Shown piece after piece: positions 60,862 through 64,000 of a stretch of 64,000 bases of DNA (positions are counted from its first letter, which is position 1; every line of letters begins with the position of its first letter). The DNA is from Mycobacterium asiaticum. Lineage in GTDB: Bacteria; Actinomycetota; Actinomycetes; Mycobacteriales; Mycobacteriaceae. The notes under the pieces were generated by a model, which made no database searches, was not told the origin of the DNA, and was given only the letters and a program-made list of their open reading frames with translations. The DNA is taken from NCBI RefSeq assembly GCF_001673365.1, contig NZ_LZLS01000099.1:30851-94850 (forward strand), in the 5' to 3' direction. The translations under genes were made by a program, and so were the position numbers.

Positions 60862-60880
60862 AAATTAGGTGACCTAACTT
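60862..60880. promoter_or_regulatory. Palindrome in the TetR/SRPBCC divergent gap
   Basis: TTAGGT (60865-60870) and ACCTAA (60872-60877) are perfect arms around a single base, and the flanking AA/TT extend the symmetry to 19 bases with one mismatched pair. The position between divergent genes and the size fit a TetR operator. The ribosome site of the SRPBCC gene starts directly after it. Confidence 0.65.
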
Positions 60881-60892
60881 GAGGAGCCGGCC

Positions 60893-61369
60893 ATGCGTAC
60901 CGTGCACGTCGAAACTATCCTGCCCACCAGCGCTGAGCGCGTCTGGTCGGCGATGCTATCGCCGGCCACCTTTCTCTACGTCTGCAAAGGGCTGTTCGGC
61001 TTCCCGTCACTAGCCGGACGCACCGAGTGGTTGCGGGCCGGCGAATCTGGCACCGGATGGCTGTTCGCATTCCACGTGATCCCCGCCTACCGGCACACCA
61101 TTGAGGTCGTGGAGGTCGACGAAGCCGCTGGGACGATCCGCACCCGCGAACACGGCGGCGTCCTCAAACAGTGGAATCACACGCTGCACGTCGAACCGCT
61201 CGAGGCAAACCGCTGCCGCTACAGCGACACCGTGGACATCGAAGCAGGGGCCCTGACGGGCGTCGTCGTGATCGTCGCGACCGGGATCTACCGGTACCGC
61301 CAGCGGCGTTGGCGCAAACTCGTTCGGCGGCACATGACCCCGGAGCTACCTAACGGTCGCGCCAACTGA
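60893..61369 (+). CDS. SRPBCC (START-like) domain protein
   Basis: The 158-residue protein has the SRPBCC/polyketide-cyclase fold. It starts MRTVHVETILPTSAERVWSA, with mixed strands after it (FAFHVIPAYRHTIEVVEVDE, NHTLHVEPLEANRCRYSDTV) and a long C-terminal helix rich in Arg. The family binds hydrophobic ligands; no specific role can be given. The ATG has GAGGAG 6-8 bases upstream. It is probably controlled by the divergent TetR regulator. Its last 20 bases overlap the convergent DUF402 gene. Confidence 0.78.
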   Translation: MRTVHVETILPTSAERVWSAMLSPATFLYVCKGLFGFPSLAGRTEWLRAGESGTGWLFAFHVIPAYRHTIEVVEVDEAAGTIRTREHGGVLKQWNHTLHVEPLEANRCRYSDTVDIEAGALTGVVVIVATGIYRYRQRRWRKLVRRHMTPELPNGRAN

Positions 61370-61856
61370 GCCGGATCTCGCGCCCGCTCAGCCAGGCATG
61401 GAGGTCATAACCATTGCGCGCCAGGCCGTCGATGGCGGTCACGGCCCGACGCACCGCCAACTCGGCCACATCCGGGCTGAGCAGTCCTTGCCGCACGGCT
61501 GAAACCAACTCGTCGACATCGGCCAGTTCCGCGCCCCGCCCGGTGCGTATTTCGATGTCGAGGTAGTGGTCTTCCGAACGCCACACCTCGGGGCCGGGCG
61601 TGTATTCGCCGACGTCGAGGTAGTAGTCGAGATCGCGTTCATGGCCAGGGTTGAAATGAAAAACCGTGGCGCGCAAGCCCAATGACGGGAGTAGCCACGA
61701 CTGCAGGTAGTGGAACTGGGCTCGGCCGGGCGTCGGCCGGGCCAGATACAGGCCCCACGGGTGCACCGCGTACTCGTCGACCGTCCGCACGATGCCCTTC
61801 GGATCGGTGTTGGTGCGGGCGGCCAGGTCGAAAGTCTCGTGCTTGGGCGGGTGGAT
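61350..61856 (-). CDS. DUF402-domain protein, start codon uncertain
   Basis: The 168-residue reading, starting at an ATC codon (61856), gives IHPPKHETFDLAARTNTDPK at its N-terminus, the pattern expected for mycobacterial DUF402 proteins. It continues with VDEYAVHPWGLYLARP, HYLQSWLLPSLGLRATVFHF and YLDVGEYTPGPEVWRSEDHY. The first standard start is a GTG at 61790, which would lose about 22 conserved-looking residues. In frame between the exporter stop and 61856 there is no ATG, GTG or TTG. DUF402 proteins are related to nucleoside phosphatases with metal-binding Asp/Glu. An Rv1632c relationship is likely by position. Confidence 0.75.
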   Translation of the reverse strand: MHPPKHETFDLAARTNTDPKGIVRTVDEYAVHPWGLYLARPTPGRAQFHYLQSWLLPSLGLRATVFHFNPGHERDLDYYLDVGEYTPGPEVWRSEDHYLDIEIRTGRGAELADVDELVSAVRQGLLSPDVAELAVRRAVTAIDGLARNGYDLHAWLSGREIRLSWRDR

Positions 61857-61865
61857 CCTGCAACA

Positions 61866-63965
61866 CTACCGGCGCAAGCGCAGCTTCCAACGCACGAAGC
61901 AGGCGTAGAAGATCGACAGCCCGGCCAGCATCCCCAGGTCGAGCAGGTAGATCTTCGACGTGTGCGCCCATAAACGGTCCTGCGGTATCAGCGAATCTGG
62001 CACCAGCGAGCGCACATCGACCGCCGATGCCGCCGCGGCGTAACCCCAGCGGGCAGGCACCACCGTGGCCACCTGTTCCAGGACGAGCCGGTGGGTCACC
62101 GGAACCATTCCGCCGCAGAGCACCAGCTGCGCCATGATCGACACCACGAACAGCGGCATGATCTGCTCGGAAGAGCGCACCAACGCCGAGATGGCCAGTC
62201 CCAGCATGGCTGAGGCCACACAAGTGCCGGCGACGGTGAGGAACAGCTCGAAGGCCGCCGCGAGGTTGCCGTGGCCCAGTACCAGGCCCCCTCGGGTCGG
62301 TCCGCCTTTACCGGCGATCACGATGGCAGTGGCAATCGCGGCTTGCAGGACCGCGAACGCGCAGAACACCGCGGCCTTGGCCAACAGGTAGGCCGTCGTC
62401 GACAGACCCACCGCCTGCTCCCGCTGGAACACCGCCCGTTCACCAACCAGATCGCGGATCGTCAAGGCCGTCCCCATGAACGCCGCGGCCAAGAGCAAAA
62501 GGTTGAGAATCTGAGCGGATTCATCAGGCGTCCCGCCGTGCTCGCCGACCACCCGAAATCCGTTGGAGCCCGGAACGGTCAGCGACAAAGCGCCGAGCAC
62601 GAAAGGCAATAAAGCCAGGAACACGAAGTACGCGCGGTCGGCGACCACCAGGCGAACCTGTCGCCGCGCGATGGTCGAGATCTGGCGACGCACACTGGTG
62701 TGCACCGGTTTACCCAAATCTGTTGGCGCACTGTCGGGTCCAGGACATTCCTGCGGCCGGCTCTGAGCCAGGAAGCGACGGTTGGCTTCGGCTGGGTCCG
62801 CGCCCACCTGGCTGAAGATCTTGGCCCAGTTGGTGGTGCCCATCGCGTCACCGATTTGGTCCGGACGACCGCAGAATGCGGTCGTGCCGCCCGGCGCCAC
62901 CAGCAGCAACTGGTCACAGATGTCCAGGTAGGACAGCATGTGCGTCACCACGATCACCACCCGGCCGGCGTCGGCCAACTGGCGCAACATCGTCATGACC
63001 TGGTGGTCGAGTGCTGGATCCAGTCCTGAGGTCGGCTCGTCAAGAATCAACAGCGACGGCCCGGTGAGCAATTCCAGCGCCACCGAAGCCCGTTTGCGCT
63101 GTCCGCCGGACAGCTTGTCCACCCGGGTGTCGGCGTGCTTGGTCAGGTCGAGTTCGTCGAGGACCTGGGTGACGATGCGGGCTCGGTCGGATTTGCTGGT
63201 GTCCGGCGGCAGCCGCAGCTCTGCGGCGTACCCCAGCGCCTGGTGCACCGTGAGCTGCCGGTGCACCACATCGTCTTGCGGAACCATGCCGATCCGGCTG
63301 CGCAATGACGCGTATTCGGCGTGTATGTCGTGCCCCTCGAAGCTGACTGAGCCCTTGCTGGGGCGGGCGTAGCCGGCGATCAGCCGAGCCAGCGTGCTCT
63401 TGCCGGCACCCGACCCGCCGATCACGGCGGTCAGGGTGCCCGGTCTGGCAGTGAGCGAGATGCCGTCGAGCAATTGTTTGCCATTGTCGACGATGTAGTC
63501 GACTGCGCGCACCTCGAGGCCGCCGGTGCGCGTCTCGGTAGCGCTCCGCGGCGCCAGCGTGTCCTTGTGCAATACCAGATCGACGTTGCCGATCGTGACC
63601 ACGTCGCCCTCGGACAGGATCGCCGAGCCCACCCTGGTGCCGTTGACGAATGTCCCGTTGATGCTGCGATCCTGGATCTCGGCGCCTAGTGGGGTGGGGC
63701 GCAGCGTGGCGTGCTGGCGTGACGCCAGGACGTCGGAGACGACGATGTCGTTGTTATTGGCGCGGCCAATTGTCTTGACACCGGCCAACTTCGGGGTCGA
63801 CACCGGGCGTGGGGTGAGTATCTTCACCATCCGGGTGGCCAGACTCGATACGTCGGCCGATTTGGCGTCGATCACGGTGAGCTCACCGGGCGGGGGCTCG
63901 ACGTCGACCCTGGTGACTTCGTCGGGCGGGTGCGCCGGCCGGGTGGTGATCGTGGTGACGCACAT
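61866..63965 (-). CDS. FHA-domain ABC exporter (Rv1747-like), 5' end disrupted
   Basis: The 699-residue reading has one FHA domain (about residues 65-135, TIGRANNNDIVVSDVLASRQ and SINGTFVNG). The ABC ATPase has Walker A VIGGSGAGKSTLARL, signature LSGGQRKRASVALELL and Walker B LLILDEPTSGLDPALD. Six C-terminal helices follow (about 455-690). Rv1747 of M. tuberculosis has two FHA domains that bind phospho-Thr made by PknF, and its product exports lipo-oligosaccharide-type lipids. Here the first FHA domain is absent: the first 11 residues are encoded inside a 68-bp inverted copy of the gene's own ATPase region, with a stop just upstream. The true N-terminus probably lies elsewhere. Confidence 0.88.
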   Translation of the reverse strand: MCVTTITTRPAHPPDEVTRVDVEPPPGELTVIDAKSADVSSLATRMVKILTPRPVSTPKLAGVKTIGRANNNDIVVSDVLASRQHATLRPTPLGAEIQDRSINGTFVNGTRVGSAILSEGDVVTIGNVDLVLHKDTLAPRSATETRTGGLEVRAVDYIVDNGKQLLDGISLTARPGTLTAVIGGSGAGKSTLARLIAGYARPSKGSVSFEGHDIHAEYASLRSRIGMVPQDDVVHRQLTVHQALGYAAELRLPPDTSKSDRARIVTQVLDELDLTKHADTRVDKLSGGQRKRASVALELLTGPSLLILDEPTSGLDPALDHQVMTMLRQLADAGRVVIVVTHMLSYLDICDQLLLVAPGGTTAFCGRPDQIGDAMGTTNWAKIFSQVGADPAEANRRFLAQSRPQECPGPDSAPTDLGKPVHTSVRRQISTIARRQVRLVVADRAYFVFLALLPFVLGALSLTVPGSNGFRVVGEHGGTPDESAQILNLLLLAAAFMGTALTIRDLVGERAVFQREQAVGLSTTAYLLAKAAVFCAFAVLQAAIATAIVIAGKGGPTRGGLVLGHGNLAAAFELFLTVAGTCVASAMLGLAISALVRSSEQIMPLFVVSIMAQLVLCGGMVPVTHRLVLEQVATVVPARWGYAAAASAVDVRSLVPDSLIPQDRLWAHTSKIYLLDLGMLAGLSIFYACFVRWKLRLRR
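62903..62970 (-). repeat. Inverted repeat, internal copy (in exporter ATPase region)
   Basis: These 68 bases, which encode the H-loop region ending VVTHMLSYLDICDQLL on the minus strand, are the exact reverse complement of 63933-64000. The copy fits its surroundings and keeps the conserved protein sequence, so it is the original. Confidence 0.97.
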
Positions 63966-64000
63966 GCTGTCCTACCTGGACATCTGTGACCAGTTGCTGC
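63933..64000 (+). repeat. Inverted repeat, terminal copy at the window edge
   Basis: This is an exact 68-of-68 reverse complement of 62903-62970, running to the last base of the window; it may continue beyond. It replaces the sequence that should encode the start of the exporter. The join lies between 63932 and 63933. Either a true inverted duplication or an assembly fold-back would give this pattern. Confidence 0.95.

Noticed and set aside
60608..60907. A 99-codon minus-strand frame overlapping the TetR N-terminal region
   Set aside because: It is in a different frame from the TetR gene and encodes no recognisable sequence; the real helix-turn-helix is in the frame starting at 60812.

Overview
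The window is high-GC DNA from a slow-growing Mycobacterium. The evidence is a PE_PGRS gene with a typical PE domain, mycobacterial gene orders for biotin, NAD, histidine and tryptophan synthesis, two class III cyclases, a two-domain CoaE, PdtaR and an FHA-ABC exporter. From bioB to coaE the gene order closely follows M. tuberculosis Rv1589-Rv1631, with insertions. The flanks come from other parts of the M. tuberculosis map (Rv2434c/Rv2435c-like and Rv2640c-Rv2643-like on the left, Rv1747-like on the right), so this is not M. tuberculosis itself. The exact species cannot be fixed by eye; a relative of the M. kansasii/M. gordonae/M. marinum group is a guess.

Layout. 1-2913 (minus): a sensor protein with a degenerate adenylyl cyclase domain, coupled to an MscS-like channel that runs off the left end. 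3019-4734 (minus): PE_PGRS. 4851-7332: arsenic/cadmium resistance block (cadI-arsR-acr3 on minus, a second arsR on plus, a double inverted-repeat operator between them). 7363-11172 (minus): a four-gene membrane operon made of a small membrane protein, a His-rich polytopic protein with an extracytoplasmic beta domain, a cupredoxin-like lipoprotein and a second His-containing polytopic protein; no function is assigned. 11400-13355: bioB, bsaP and a DUF2567 membrane protein. 13360-15628 (minus): a lipase and the Nudix regulator NrtR. 15675-19161: nadABC, behind a perfect palindrome that is probably the NrtR operator. 19185-19925: a repeat array.

20423-26957: hisD-hisC-hisB-hisH-hisA(priA)-impA-hisF-hisI, mostly overlapping by 4 bp, with a 54-bp tandem repeat inserted at the hisC end. 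26954-28961 (minus): a Ser/Thr kinase fused to a TPM domain, then BcpB. 29012-37582: trpE, a Trp-associated membrane protein, trpC, trpB, trpA, lgt with a very long acidic tail, and two small membrane proteins. No trpF is present, which fits HisA/PriA serving both pathways. 37652-41373: pyk, tesB and a DUF2156 protein. 41348-47172 (minus): cydA-cydB-cydD-cydC, with a BlaI-type palindrome upstream of cydA. 47259-49211 (minus): HdeD and an Rv1625c-type adenylyl cyclase with all catalytic residues.

50179-50252: tRNA-Leu(CAA). 50324-50941: pdtaR. 51106-52751 (minus): a thiolase-like/DUF35 pair. 52815-60212: polA, an LpxL-like acyltransferase, rpsA, coaE and a DUF2889 protein. 60195-61369: a TetR regulator divergent from a SRPBCC gene. 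61350-63965 (minus): DUF402 and FHA-ABC exporter genes. The last 68 bases are an exact inverted copy of an internal part of the exporter gene, so the right edge is either a true inverted duplication or an assembly fold-back.

Three genes (cydD, the TetR gene and the DUF402 gene) have conserved N-termini with no ATG, GTG or TTG available. They are annotated here with inferred CTG or ATC starts.
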